Positions 45,585 through 54,680 of a DNA stretch of 64,000 nucleotides are shown here, piece by piece. Positions within the stretch are counted from its first letter, which is position 1. Every line of letters begins with the position of its first letter. The notes under the pieces are model-generated. The model had not been told where the DNA came from, searched no databases, and was given only the letters and a program-made list of their open reading frames with translations. The DNA lies in NCBI GenBank assembly GCA_030537795.1, contig JAUNVE010000004.1:29876-93875 (forward strand), written 5' to 3'. Both the position numbers and the translations under genes were made by a program. This stretch comes from Actinomycetaceae bacterium. Lineage in GTDB: Bacteria; Actinomycetota; Actinomycetes; Actinomycetales; Actinomycetaceae.

Positions 45585-46262
45585 CTACTCGTGCGCGGGA
45601 CGCACCCGTATCGTAGCCCCGAGCGCTTCGGGAAGGTCCACTCTTTCCCCGTTAATCTCCAGCGAAATGAGGCCCGTACCGGAGGAGCGATCAATCACTC
45701 GAATCCGGGAGCCCGGCAACAGGCCGCGGGATTCGAAAAGACGTAAAACTTCCGGTTTCCCGTCCCTGATCCGCAGCACCGTCAGATCAGTGTCAAGCTC
45801 GGCTGTTAAAACCGTCATCGTCGAGGTCGGCTCAATCACGCCGTCTTTATTGGGAATCGGATCGCCATGCGGGTCGAGGACCGGGTTGCCAAGCACTTCA
45901 TCTATTTTGTCAATGAATCGCTCCGATACCGCGTGTTCGAGTTCTTCTGCTTCTTCATGCACCTCATCCCACGAAAATCCCAGGTGCTGTTGCAAAAATG
46001 TTTCCAGCAGTCGATGTCGACGCACCATCTGGACAGCCTCCAGACGGCCTTGCTTGGTCAGTCTCACGCGCCCGTACGGCTGGTGGTCTACAAGTCCGTT
46101 TTCACGCAACTTCCTCACATTTTCAGAGGCCGTGGACGGCACAACCCCCATGATATTAGCGAGATCTGTGACGCCGACGCCATCATCATCCCATTCTTCA
46201 ACTGAATATATTGCCCGCAGGTAATCCTCGGTCATGGTAGTAAGTTCACGTTTTGGTTTCAC
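45585..46262 (-). CDS. DtxR-family metal-dependent repressor, MntR-like ligands
   Basis: A 225-residue regulator with an N-terminal winged helix (VTDLANIMGVVPSTASENVRKL), a dimerisation domain, and a C-terminal SH3/FeoA-like domain. Aligned to DtxR by eye, the metal-binding Met10 is replaced by Asp13 and Cys102 by Glu106, while Glu109, His110 and His83 are kept. MntR also has Asp and Glu at those two places, so manganese sensing is likely, but the MntR Glu11 is Arg16 here. I use the GTG at 46262, with GGAG seven bases upstream, overlapping the VKOR stop as GTGA. It may act on the iron operator at 12808 or on manganese genes elsewhere. Confidence 0.88.
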   Translation of the reverse strand: MKPKRELTTMTEDYLRAIYSVEEWDDDGVGVTDLANIMGVVPSTASENVRKLRENGLVDHQPYGRVRLTKQGRLEAVQMVRRHRLLETFLQQHLGFSWDEVHEEAEELEHAVSERFIDKIDEVLGNPVLDPHGDPIPNKDGVIEPTSTMTVLTAELDTDLTVLRIRDGKPEVLRLFESRGLLPGSRIRVIDRSSGTGLISLEINGERVDLPEALGATIRVRPAHE

Positions 46263-46882
46263 AACAGGGCTCCGATTTGATCGCGCATCGCAATAATAAT
46301 GATAAAGAAAATGAATAGGTGAAGCGCCACTGCGATCAGTGGCGTATAGCGCAACAGCGTTGCACCCAGCGACCTGATTGATGCATGGCCGGTTGCATGT
46401 AAAGCTTGGGGTATAAGCACGGATCCGATGATGAGTGTGGCTGACCAAACCACCAGGCAGTACGGACACAGTGCATGAAAAGTGGTGGCAGATAGGTAAA
46501 GAAACCACAAAACGGTGACGACACCTCCGCCGGCACCGAATGCGGCAATCCACCAGGCCATTCGTGGGATTGTCGCACGTATCAATGCCAGTGCGGCCAC
46601 AGTAGCGATAGCGGTAAACAACACGGTACCAAGTACTGCGTTAGGTATTCCCAAGACGTGAGCTTGCGGGGACAGCAACGAGGACCCACAACCGACGAGC
46701 GGGTTAAAATCGCATTCAAATACGGCGCTAGGAGCTCTTAAATGGGTTAGTTCAGCCTCCAACAGTCCTATGGAGGCGATCACTCCCATAACGGAGCCCA
46801 CGAGAAGGAACAGGGCGTTAGCCCAACCGAGTTTGGTCGCCGCGGTGAGGTGGCGTGTGCGCCGCTGTGCCCTAGGCCCCAT
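46259..46882 (-). CDS. Vitamin K epoxide reductase (VKOR) family protein
   Basis: A 207-residue membrane protein with about five helices. Cysteines in FECDFNPLVGCGSSLL form the loop pair and CPYC is the active-site pair. Bacterial VKOR reoxidises a DsbA-like protein and passes electrons to quinone, supporting disulfide formation outside the cell; no DsbA gene is adjacent. The ATG at 46882 follows GGGGA; the one at 46900 has no ribosome site. Its stop overlaps the start of the DtxR-family gene. Confidence 0.92.
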   Translation of the reverse strand: MGPRAQRRTRHLTAATKLGWANALFLLVGSVMGVIASIGLLEAELTHLRAPSAVFECDFNPLVGCGSSLLSPQAHVLGIPNAVLGTVLFTAIATVAALALIRATIPRMAWWIAAFGAGGGVVTVLWFLYLSATTFHALCPYCLVVWSATLIIGSVLIPQALHATGHASIRSLGATLLRYTPLIAVALHLFIFFIIIIAMRDQIGALL

Positions 46883-47010
46883 ACTGTCCCCTTGTTTCAT
46901 TGAGTGCTTGAGAACAAGCCTAGTTCATTTTCCCCTACTGCAGTGTGGTGAAGTGCGCACGGCAGAGTTTTGCAAAGCTATATGCCCGCGCGGTAGAGTT
47001 TTCTTCGCAC

Positions 47011-47083
47011 GCGCCGTTAGCTCAATCGGCAGAGCAGCTGGCTCTTAACCAGCGGGTTGGGGGTTCGATTCCCTCACGGCGCA
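47011..47083 (+). tRNA. tRNA-Lys (anticodon CTT)
   Basis: A 73-base cloverleaf with acceptor GCGCCGT/ACGGCGC, anticodon loop CTCTTAA giving CTT (reads AAG), T loop GGTTCGATTCC and discriminator A. A putative antitoxin-like regulator starts 97 bases downstream. Confidence 0.95.
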
Positions 47084-47179
47084 CAGCATTCCCATGTGCT
47101 GCATTTGACGTCAACACATTGTGCTGTGTCCCACACCGCGGTGGCTGACGTGCACCAACACATTGAGAGAGGCCCGGTA

Positions 47180-47680
47180 GTGAGACGCTTAACGCCGCGC
47201 GAACAGGCATTGCTCGACTCTGTGCGGATTAGCCTCGCAGCTCAGAAGAAAACCCACATTACCGATGAAGTAATTGACCAAGCGTGCCGCCTCATCTCTG
47301 CTATCACCTCACCGCGCGCATCGATGAAAGATACCATTGGACCGGTGTGCACCACCGCCGACCTCGTTGAATGGATGGGAATATCGCGACAAGCGATTAA
47401 TAAGGCGATTAAGGAAGCCCGTATTCTGGCGGTCCGTCAAGGTCGTGGAGCCTGGAAGTATCCGGTTTGGCAACTCACTTCCGATTATCAAATCGTCGAT
47501 GGGCTATCAGAAGTCCTCCCGCGGATGTATGGCATTATCGATTCTTTCGATATTGCCCATTGGTTTATGACTGTTCACCGTGATCTCAGTGATCTTACGC
47601 CCGCTCAATGGCTGTGCGACCAGCGAGATGTGTCGGCGCTAATTGCTTTGGCCGAACGCTTCGCCCGCCGCGGTCAGTAA
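47180..47680 (+). CDS. Antitoxin-like regulator, MbcA/ParS-type domain
   Basis: A 166-residue protein. The middle holds a helix-turn-helix-like stretch (TTADLVEWMGISRQAINKAIKE, about 53-74). The C-terminal part resembles the Xre/MbcA/ParS toxin-binding module (AHWFMTVHRDLSDLTPAQWL, ending ALIALAERFARRGQ). Such proteins usually pair with a RES-type toxin encoded next to them, but none is here. The GTG at 47180 gives MRRLTPRE, with GAGAGAGG upstream; the frame extends back through tRNA-Lys and is not coding there. The domain call is from remembered pattern only. Confidence 0.6.
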   Translation: MRRLTPREQALLDSVRISLAAQKKTHITDEVIDQACRLISAITSPRASMKDTIGPVCTTADLVEWMGISRQAINKAIKEARILAVRQGRGAWKYPVWQLTSDYQIVDGLSEVLPRMYGIIDSFDIAHWFMTVHRDLSDLTPAQWLCDQRDVSALIALAERFARRGQ

Positions 47681-47694
47681 TCCTGCCAGCAGCT

Positions 47695-48165
47695 TCAGCA
47701 ATCCAAGTCGCGGCGTAGACGCTCAACGTGACCTTTCGCTCTCACGTTATATTTTGCGAGCGCTACCGTCTTATCGGGATTAATCACGATAGTTGAGCGA
47801 ATAATGCCGCGAAATACTCGACCGTAGTTCTTTTTTTCTCCGTAAGCTCCCCACTCGGTCAGCATATCTTTACCGGGGTCTGTTGCCAGAGGGAAATTCA
47901 AGGCGTTCTTATTTTTGAACTTTTCCAGCGCTTTCATTGAATCAGCGCTCACTCCTACGACCGTGTAGCCGCAGGATTTCAGTGAAGATAATGAGTCACG
48001 GAAGTCACACGCTTGTTGAGTGCATCCGGGAGTTGAGGCACGCGGATAAAAGTAAACCACTACTCCCCTATCGGCTTGCTCCAGCAAGTCGTATAGTCGG
48101 ATGGTTCCATCGGTGGAATCTAACGAAAAATCCGGGGCGATATCGCCCTCCTGTAATTTAGCCAT
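47695..48165 (-). CDS. bcp: Thiol peroxidase, Bcp/PrxQ type
   Basis: A 156-residue peroxiredoxin. The peroxidatic Cys lies in STPGCTQQAC and the resolving Cys is five residues later, the Bcp/PrxQ arrangement. The N-terminal DIAPDFSLDSTDG segment is also typical. It reduces hydrogen peroxide and organic hydroperoxides using thioredoxin. It converges on the antitoxin-like gene. Confidence 0.94.
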   Translation of the reverse strand: MAKLQEGDIAPDFSLDSTDGTIRLYDLLEQADRGVVVYFYPRASTPGCTQQACDFRDSLSSLKSCGYTVVGVSADSMKALEKFKNKNALNFPLATDPGKDMLTEWGAYGEKKNYGRVFRGIIRSTIVINPDKTVALAKYNVRAKGHVERLRRDLDC

Positions 48166-48196
48166 GCTCCCAGTGTGCCACGAGAGTTGACAGGCC

Positions 48197-48769
48197 TCAG
48201 GTGAAGGCGCGGGTAGCTCCCCATTCGTTACGTCCCAACTTTGACAGCGGATTCAGTTTGGAGAAGTCGGCCATACCGTCCTGCGCAATAATTTGCGGAT
48301 CGGTATGAATAGTTTTCACCAACCCATAGGTAATCACCGACCCCCCGACGTGCGCGGTGTCGTAGGTTTCGCATTCAAATGCGGCGTGGCACCCGTCAAC
48401 CATAGGTGCATTGACATGTGGAGCGCGATAGCTCGATAGCCCCACTTCATCGGCTTCCGAATGACCGTAGGGGAATTCCATCGATGTTTTTGCAACCAGT
48501 GGTTTTTGGTCGACACTGGCGAAATTTACGACGAATGCACCGCGTTTGACCGCATTGTGGTAGGAATCTTTGGGATGTCGGGAGGCGAACTGCACGATAT
48601 GCGGGTCGGTTGACACCACCGCAAATAGCGCGTAGGGAGCAAGGTTGACGGATTCATCATCGTTATAGGTGGATATCCAAGCAATCGGTCGCGGGACAAC
48701 CAAGCTCATTGCTAACTTATATGTTTCAAGCGAGGTGTGTTCCTCAGTGACGTGAATGATGCGATTCAT
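48197..48769 (-). CDS. Flavin reductase-like FMN-binding protein
   Basis: A 190-residue split-barrel protein of the flavin reductase/DIM6-NTAB group, with SLVVPRPIAWIST near residue 21 and PHIVQFASRHPKD around 55-65 forming the FMN site. Its partner and substrate are unknown. The start codon at 48769 lies inside the last 26 bases of the upstream CPBP protease gene, so the two are probably co-translated. Confidence 0.83.
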   Translation of the reverse strand: MNRIIHVTEEHTSLETYKLAMSLVVPRPIAWISTYNDDESVNLAPYALFAVVSTDPHIVQFASRHPKDSYHNAVKRGAFVVNFASVDQKPLVAKTSMEFPYGHSEADEVGLSSYRAPHVNAPMVDGCHAAFECETYDTAHVGGSVITYGLVKTIHTDPQIIAQDGMADFSKLNPLSKLGRNEWGATRAFT

Positions 48770-49805
48770 CGTTGAACTCTCGATCCTTTACTGGCAATGG
48801 GTCCGTGGATACTTCCACCGTAGGCCAGTGAGTCATTGGCGGTCGCACTGTCTCACCTACTGCACGAAACTGTCCGGTTAACACAATGACAATAAGAAGT
48901 ACGGCGGGAATGATCCATCCGCTCCAACCGAGGATGGAGGCATGAAGCGTGTCGACCTGCGTGTCAGCTGCCATAAAGAGGGCGAAAACACCGGCCGACG
49001 CATTGAAGGTGGAGTGCGCGAAGGCAGCCGGCCAAACAGAGCCACCGCGAAGTCTCAACCAACCAAATATGCCACCGACAACCGTGCACATAGCGGTCAT
49101 AGCTAATACACTGAGCCATCCGGGAGTATCGGGGTAGTTGTAGCCCAAAAGAATCACCGGAGAGTGCCACAATCCCCACATAATTCCCGATATTGCGATA
49201 CTCCACCACGGTCCGAACCGTTTCACTAACCGCGGTAGAAGCCAGCCTCGCCACCCGATTTCTTCGCCCAATGCAGGTATCACATTGATAACAAGTGAGG
49301 CAATCGCGATATTGAGGAATTGGAGGGCCAGAAGAACTCCGGGGGATAGAGGAATTGGTGGTAGATTGGCTGCTCGCATCTGCTCATCGAGCAGTTGCTT
49401 AAATCCGCTAAGTCCCGTGAAATCTGCGTGGTACACACCAAATAAAGCCCCCATTGGCAGAGCCAGCAAGCACAGAAGGAATACCAGAACCACTGCTAGG
49501 GCGCTAAACCCAATGAGGCGTCCTACCGGCTGCAAGGGGGTAATTCCCAAAGCTTGCAGTTTTCGCACGGGCCGCTCAACTAGAAGGACGCTCACCACGG
49601 CGGCAATAGTCGGTGTCGCCATCATGGCTAGGAGATACAGTGAAAATCCGCGAGTCTGCATTCCATCGCCCAACCACAGCGGCAAAGCGATAAGCCAGGA
49701 TAATCCGAAAGCTAGCACCACGAAAACCACCAAAGCACGGGTCAAAGATTGCTTATCGGGATTCTCAGGGGAGGCCGAATTAATTCCTACGGAGTCTCCA
49801 AACAC
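48744..49805 (-). CDS. CPBP-family intramembrane metalloprotease
   Basis: A 353-residue membrane protein with about eight helices. It carries the CPBP (Abi/CAAX) motifs EEIGWRGWLLPRL, GLWHSP and AFAHSTFNASAG, which supply the metal ligands. Family members process prenylated or membrane-bound proteins, or confer bacteriocin self-immunity; no bacteriocin gene is nearby. Translation begins at GTG 49805 after GGGAAG. The 3' end overlaps the flavin-reductase gene by 26 bases. Confidence 0.85.
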   Translation of the reverse strand: MFGDSVGINSASPENPDKQSLTRALVVFVVLAFGLSWLIALPLWLGDGMQTRGFSLYLLAMMATPTIAAVVSVLLVERPVRKLQALGITPLQPVGRLIGFSALAVVLVFLLCLLALPMGALFGVYHADFTGLSGFKQLLDEQMRAANLPPIPLSPGVLLALQFLNIAIASLVINVIPALGEEIGWRGWLLPRLVKRFGPWWSIAISGIMWGLWHSPVILLGYNYPDTPGWLSVLAMTAMCTVVGGIFGWLRLRGGSVWPAAFAHSTFNASAGVFALFMAADTQVDTLHASILGWSGWIIPAVLLIVIVLTGQFRAVGETVRPPMTHWPTVEVSTDPLPVKDREFNDESHHSRH

Positions 49806-50096
49806 GTGCTTCTTCCCTACTCCAGGCGGCTTTGCTCTCAGTTTATCCCTAAATATCCACGCCCTCGATTTATCGAAAGGTGGACAGTGCGCCTCCCGTT
49901 AACCCATGATGCCGTGCCCGTAATCAACTGTGTCCGGTAATCGCCCTGCGAAATGGTTTCCAGTGATTGGGACAGTCCTGATTTCACCTTTGGCTACCGA
50001 AAAGCCCCACTTTTCATCTCGTTACAGGGAATCTCAGCTCACTGGGAGGTACCGACGTATACGGCAGTGATTCGATCTACAAGGTGAGTCGATGAG
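49806..50096. other. Gap between the CPBP gene and tRNA-Leu
   Basis: About 290 bases without a credible gene; ORFs here are short shadows without ribosome sites. It presumably holds the promoter of the CPBP gene. Confidence 0.4.
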
Positions 50097-50178
50097 TGCG
50101 CGAGGGGGGACTCGAACCCCCACACCCGAAGGCACCAGAACCTAAATCTGGCGCGTCTGCCAATTCCGCCACTCGCGC
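50097..50178 (-). tRNA. tRNA-Leu (anticodon TAG)
   Basis: An 82-base class II tRNA on the minus strand with acceptor GCGCGAG/CTCGCGC, anticodon loop TTTAGGT giving TAG (reads CTA), a long variable arm (TGCCTTCGGGTG) and discriminator A. Confidence 0.95.
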
Positions 50179-50317
50179 GCGTGTTCGAGTGTACCTGTTC
50201 AAGTATGGGTGATGGCAATTCGAGGGCGTCGATTAATCTCAAATGTGCACTCCAGTCGCCGCTCAAGTGACTTCGGTCAATTCCGCCGAATCAATCACTG
50301 AGCCGTGTCTTAACGCA

Positions 50318-51502
50318 CTATTTCGCGTATTCTGATGTCTTTTTTAGCCGTCCGCTGTCAGCGGGAGGAACACCTGTGCGTCGACTTGTTGCATTGATCA
50401 CCGCATGTGCGAGAGCTCGCGTGCCGCGATAGAGAACGAGACTTTGCCCGGCGGCAATCCCCCGCACGGTTTCAACCAGTTCCAGCTCCAGGGTGTCGGT
50501 ATCTTTCCGCATCACTTTCGCCACCGGGACCGGTGTCCCATGCGCCCGCATTTGAGCGTAGAGACATTCATCCTGGTCGGTGCCGATGGGGGCCGACGTC
50601 AAGGTTTTCACCTCACCCGTATCATCGGCAGCCAACCAGGTGAGGTCGGTGGCTAAGACAGTATCAATAGACAGTAATGCTGCCGGCCCCACAATGACCT
50701 GATTGGTTTGCGGGCGAGTTTCGAGCACGTAACGCGGCTTGCCATCCGGTGCCGGCCGATCAATACCGAGCCCTTTACGTTGGCCGATTGTATATTCATA
50801 GTGGCCGCGGTGGTGCCCTAACACATTGCCATCGATATCGACAATGTCACCCCGCTTTTCTCCCAGCCGAGCACGCAGAAAACCCTGTGTGTCGCCATCG
50901 GGGATAAAACAAATGTCGTATGAATCGGGTTTTTGCGATACTCCAAGTCCGCGAGCCTGCGCTTCGACGCGTACTTCCGCCTTAGATGAGACATCTCCCA
51001 GTGGCAACACAACGCGGCTCAGTTCTTCTTCGCCCATAACAGCAAGTACATAAGACTGGTCTTTGTCGATATCGCGAGCACGGCGCAGTTCTTTTCCTCC
51101 AGGCCCATCAACGATGCGAGCATAATGACCTGTACAAACCGCGTCAAAACCAAGTACTCGAGCGCGGGCGGCGAGTTCCTGAAACTTCACGAATTCATTA
51201 CAACGCACACAAGGATTCGGGGTTCTCCCCATTTCATACTGGGTTATGAAATCCCGGATGACTGTTTCTTCAAACTCCTCCGCAAGATCCCACACGTAAT
51301 ACGGGATGCCGAGAATTTCAGCGGCGCGCGCAGCATCCACTGAATCTTCCAGCGAACAGCATCCGCGTGCTCCCACACGGCATGACTGCGGCGACGTAGA
51401 TAACGCCATGTGGACAGCGGTAACGTCATGGCCGGCGTCGACTGCGCGGGCCGCAGCCACAGCGGAATCAACGCCTCCCGATAGTGCAGCGAGAACTCTC
51501 AT
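50318..51502 (-). CDS. mnmA: tRNA-specific 2-thiouridylase MnmA
   Basis: A 394-residue enzyme with the PP-loop ATP site SGGVDSAVAA at 8-17, the first catalytic Cys in PNPCVRCNEFVKF and the second in YDICFIPDGD. It thiolates U34 of tRNA-Lys, -Glu and -Gln, using sulfur delivered by the cysteine desulfurase encoded just upstream. I start at the ATG 51502 (MRVLAALSGG); the longer frame to 51553 has no support and overlaps the iscS gene. Downstream, the order matches the mycobacterial iscS-trmU region. Confidence 0.95.
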   Translation of the reverse strand: MRVLAALSGGVDSAVAAARAVDAGHDVTAVHMALSTSPQSCRVGARGCCSLEDSVDAARAAEILGIPYYVWDLAEEFEETVIRDFITQYEMGRTPNPCVRCNEFVKFQELAARARVLGFDAVCTGHYARIVDGPGGKELRRARDIDKDQSYVLAVMGEEELSRVVLPLGDVSSKAEVRVEAQARGLGVSQKPDSYDICFIPDGDTQGFLRARLGEKRGDIVDIDGNVLGHHRGHYEYTIGQRKGLGIDRPAPDGKPRYVLETRPQTNQVIVGPAALLSIDTVLATDLTWLAADDTGEVKTLTSAPIGTDQDECLYAQMRAHGTPVPVAKVMRKDTDTLELELVETVRGIAAGQSLVLYRGTRALAHAVINATSRRTGVPPADSGRLKKTSEYAK

Positions 51503-51512
51503 GATGAGTACT

Positions 51513-52685
51513 CTACGACGAAATGCGCGAGCTTGGCGTATGGAGGGCATCAAGAGCTTTGGCGCCCTCTAAAGCATCCGGCAAGGCCGCAAGGAATGCG
51601 TCGATATCAGCTTCGGTGGTGGTTGGCCCCAGCGAAATTCGCAGTACGCCCAAAGCTTCGTCCCGCGTACGCCCCATTTCGAGCAGTACGCGCGATGGGC
51701 GGGTGACACCGGCATGGCAGGCCGAACCGGCGGATGCTAAAACCCCATGCCGGTCAAGACCAAGCAGGAGAGCTTCCGGATGAGCGGTTGGGATCGATAG
51801 GTGAATGATAGTCGGAGCAGTTGGCGCCGAGGTAGTTGGACGCACGTGCGCCGGTAGTCCCCCGAGAAGTCGGTTGCGCAACTGATGACATCGGCGGGTG
51901 AAGGCATCGCGCTGTTCAGTCACTTCGATGAGGGCGGCAGCCAGTGCACTAGCTCCCGCCACATCGACGGTACCTGAGCGGTGTCTGGATTCTTGGTCGC
52001 CGCCGGGTCGATCCGTCTGCAAGGCAGTTCCACGCTTGATAGCAAGCGCCCCAATGCCAACGGGAGCGCCAATTTTGTGGCCGGCAATCGTCAGCAGATC
52101 GATGCCGTCTTCATATAAGTCCACCGCCTGAGTGTGGAGGGCTTGCGCCGCGTCGACATGGAAAATGGTGGCTGTATCTCTGCGTGAGGCAAGTTCTCGG
52201 ACCGGTTGGATAACTCCGATTTCCGAGCTGACAGCTGCCACGGACACTACTGCGGCTTGAGAAGATAGCTGCCCCAGATCAATCTGCCCCTGCGTGGTAA
52301 TCCCCAAGGGCACCCATTCGCCTCCCTCAGCTTCCACGCGGTGGCGTTGATTCCACGAAGACGGATGGTCGCTAGCGCCTACCTGCACCACGGTGCGCCC
52401 GGTTTTTTGACGAACTGCGCGCAAAGCCCCCACAATCGCAAGGGCGTTGGATTCGGTGGCTCCGGAAGTAAAAATAACTTCCGCGCGGTCAGCTCCAACG
52501 CACTGCGCTACGCGTTCACGCGCATCTTCCAGCAGGCGTTTAGCTTTCCGCCCTCCGCTGTGAAGAGCGGCAGGATTACCGGGCACGGCGCGCAACTGTT
52601 CTATGGCCTCAAGCCAGGCATCCTGCGCAATCTGACGCAGCGGAATAGTAGCCGCGCAATCGAGGTACGCGATCTGCTCACTCAC
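51513..52685 (-). CDS. iscS: Cysteine desulfurase, IscS/NifS type
   Basis: A 390-residue fold-type I PLP enzyme. The cofactor lysine is in IAGHKIGAP and the persulfide-forming cysteine in SAGSACHAGV. It removes sulfur from cysteine for iron-sulfur clusters and tRNA thiolation. Ten bases separate it from mnmA and eight from etfA, so all are probably one transcript. It starts with GTG (52685) after AGGTG. There is no IscU or SUF gene in the window. Confidence 0.93.
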   Translation of the reverse strand: MSEQIAYLDCAATIPLRQIAQDAWLEAIEQLRAVPGNPAALHSGGRKAKRLLEDARERVAQCVGADRAEVIFTSGATESNALAIVGALRAVRQKTGRTVVQVGASDHPSSWNQRHRVEAEGGEWVPLGITTQGQIDLGQLSSQAAVVSVAAVSSEIGVIQPVRELASRRDTATIFHVDAAQALHTQAVDLYEDGIDLLTIAGHKIGAPVGIGALAIKRGTALQTDRPGGDQESRHRSGTVDVAGASALAAALIEVTEQRDAFTRRCHQLRNRLLGGLPAHVRPTTSAPTAPTIIHLSIPTAHPEALLLGLDRHGVLASAGSACHAGVTRPSRVLLEMGRTRDEALGVLRISLGPTTTEADIDAFLAALPDALEGAKALDALHTPSSRISS

Positions 52686-52693
52686 CGGTACAC

Positions 52694-53695
52694 CTAGTCA
52701 TTCGCGGAGCGTATCGATTGAAGTTCTTCCAAGGCCGCCGGGACAACCTCGTTGATATCTCCAATAACGACGAAATCAGCGAGCTCAACAATAGGTGCAT
52801 CCGGGTCGTCAACCACAGCCGCAATGTGATCGGAGGCTTGAATGCCGCACGCGTGGTGAACAGCTCCCGATACCCCGAGTCCGATATACAGGTTGGGGGC
52901 GACAGTTACCCCGGTCTGGCCTATCTGTGCTGTGCGGTCGATCCATCCTTCGTCGCAGGCAACCCGGGTTGCTCCCACCGCTCCCCCAAGTTGATCGGCG
53001 AGTTCTTCCACCTGCGTGAAGTCACCGTCGGTTCCCCGTCCGCCACATACCACCACTGGCGCCTCCGCCAAAGACACCCGGCCAGTACCTTCTTGCGGAA
53101 CTGATTCAAGCACTTCGATTGCTCGCGCGCTGTCGGAAAAATCAACGTCCAAGGCAATAACTTCAGGGTTCGTCGGCTCGGCTACCGGCACGGCTTCGAC
53201 GGAGGAGGGGCGCAGTGCAACCACTGGCGTGCCGCGAGTGACCTGGAAAGATGTAATCCACGAGCCCGCCAGCACCGATTTCTTGGCTTCGATACCTCCA
53301 TTAGCGATATGACAGTCCGTGACATCAACTGCGGCACCGGATCCCAATAGCATAGCCAGTGCTGCGGCTACGTCACGGCCGCGATAGTTCGACACATTGA
53401 GGACCGCGCAATAGGTGAGGTCCTGCCGGGCGGCTGCGAAGCCGCATTCGGCGACGATGGCTGGCACGCGCGGTGAGACCCCCGTTAAATCAGGCGTAAA
53501 TACGCGATTTACTCCATAGGCGCCAAGCGCCTGCGTATCGGGCGCCGGATTCAACGCAACAGCGTCAATTCGGCCGTTGGTGAGCGTCCGAGCCAAAGTC
53601 AAAAGTTGTTTAGACGGATTGGTTAGAACAAAACCGTCGTCAAGGTTTCCACTGTGATCGGTTATTACCAGGATTGGGGTTGAAAGCTGTTCCAT
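52694..53695 (-). CDS. etfA: Electron-transfer flavoprotein, alpha subunit
   Basis: A 333-residue protein. The C-terminal third carries the FAD-binding part (GQTGVTVAPNLYIGLGVSG, then AVVDDPDAPI). With EtfB it forms a soluble flavoprotein that collects electrons from acyl-CoA dehydrogenases. No dehydrogenase or ETF-quinone oxidoreductase gene is adjacent. The ATG follows immediately after the etfB stop, with GGAGG eleven bases upstream. Confidence 0.94.
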   Translation of the reverse strand: MEQLSTPILVITDHSGNLDDGFVLTNPSKQLLTLARTLTNGRIDAVALNPAPDTQALGAYGVNRVFTPDLTGVSPRVPAIVAECGFAAARQDLTYCAVLNVSNYRGRDVAAALAMLLGSGAAVDVTDCHIANGGIEAKKSVLAGSWITSFQVTRGTPVVALRPSSVEAVPVAEPTNPEVIALDVDFSDSARAIEVLESVPQEGTGRVSLAEAPVVVCGGRGTDGDFTQVEELADQLGGAVGATRVACDEGWIDRTAQIGQTGVTVAPNLYIGLGVSGAVHHACGIQASDHIAAVVDDPDAPIVELADFVVIGDINEVVPAALEELQSIRSAND

Positions 53696-54487
53696 TTACT
53701 TCAGTACCTCCGCGATATAGGTCGCGAGTTTCACTCCGCCATCGCCGCTGTCTTGCACTACCTGCGCCGCTGCTCGTTCGGGAAGCACGTCGGCAGAAAG
53801 CACCTGCGTACCTGCCTCGCGCTCACCGATAGCGAGGGCGGCCAGATCGGTGACATCGCTCAGATCATCGAGACTCCAGTGATCCAGAGGTTTCGAGCGG
53901 GCTGCTCTCATGGCTTTAAAATTCGGGTAGCGGGGCTCATTCACCTGATCGGTGACCGAAATGACGGCGGGAAGATCAGCTGCTAAGCGGTCTTCAAATC
54001 CGTCTGCTGAACGCAAAATTTCCGCCCGCGTTTGCGTGAGGCTGATTTCCTGAGCCAGCCCCAGATAGGGCCACCGCAGCCCCGTGGCGAGCGCGGCAGG
54101 CACCATCGACGTCATTCCATCCAGGCTTGCCATGCCGGTAATCACCAAATCAATTGGTTCTTCTTCCGCCATTTTCTTCATGGCCGCCACCAGAACCTGT
54201 GCGGTACCGATTACATCCGATCCGGCGAGCCTGTCGTCACTCACTACAACGGCTCGATCAGCACCTTTTTGCAGAGCAAGCATAGCCGAATCTTCCGCAT
54301 CTTCAGGTCCCATGGTGAGGGCAATGACCTCTCCGCCGTGGTCTTCGACGGCTTGCACCGCAGCCTCGATAGCATTTTCATCAAGTTCATTTAGCGTGTC
54401 ATCTTCACCGCGTACGAGGCGCCCATTTTCTATTCGACGCTCGGACAGTACATCCGGCACATGTTTTACGCATACAACTACTCTCAT
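53696..54487 (-). CDS. etfB: Electron-transfer flavoprotein, beta subunit
   Basis: A 263-residue protein starting MRVVVCVKHVPDV, the EtfB signature, with DENAIEAAVQAVEDHGG and the AMP/FAD-contact motif TGMASLDGMTSMVPAALA. It pairs with EtfA to carry electrons. I use the ATG at 54487 rather than the frame start at 54505. It heads the etfB-etfA-iscS-mnmA run, an order also known from Mycobacterium tuberculosis. It is divergent from glgX. Confidence 0.93.
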   Translation of the reverse strand: MRVVVCVKHVPDVLSERRIENGRLVRGEDDTLNELDENAIEAAVQAVEDHGGEVIALTMGPEDAEDSAMLALQKGADRAVVVSDDRLAGSDVIGTAQVLVAAMKKMAEEEPIDLVITGMASLDGMTSMVPAALATGLRWPYLGLAQEISLTQTRAEILRSADGFEDRLAADLPAVISVTDQVNEPRYPNFKAMRAARSKPLDHWSLDDLSDVTDLAALAIGEREAGTQVLSADVLPERAAAQVVQDSGDGGVKLATYIAEVLK

Positions 54488-54680
54488 ATCTCTACAGTGC
54501 CACAATTTTCACTAAGGTGCTGTGAGGAAAATCGTTGCGTAGCCCACCGCGAGTAATGAATCACATCTTGTTTTGCCTGGGTTGGCGCGCGGTTCGGGTA
54601 GTATTTCGAGTCAGCGACCGCCAATTGTGTACCCTAGATGCCGATTGGTTCGCCCCGCATAGGAATGGTGATCGACTCAG

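Noticed and set aside
47057..47179. Extension of the antitoxin-like ORF back into tRNA-Lys
   Set aside because: The codons fall in the tRNA 3' end; the internal GTG at 47180 has a clear ribosome site.
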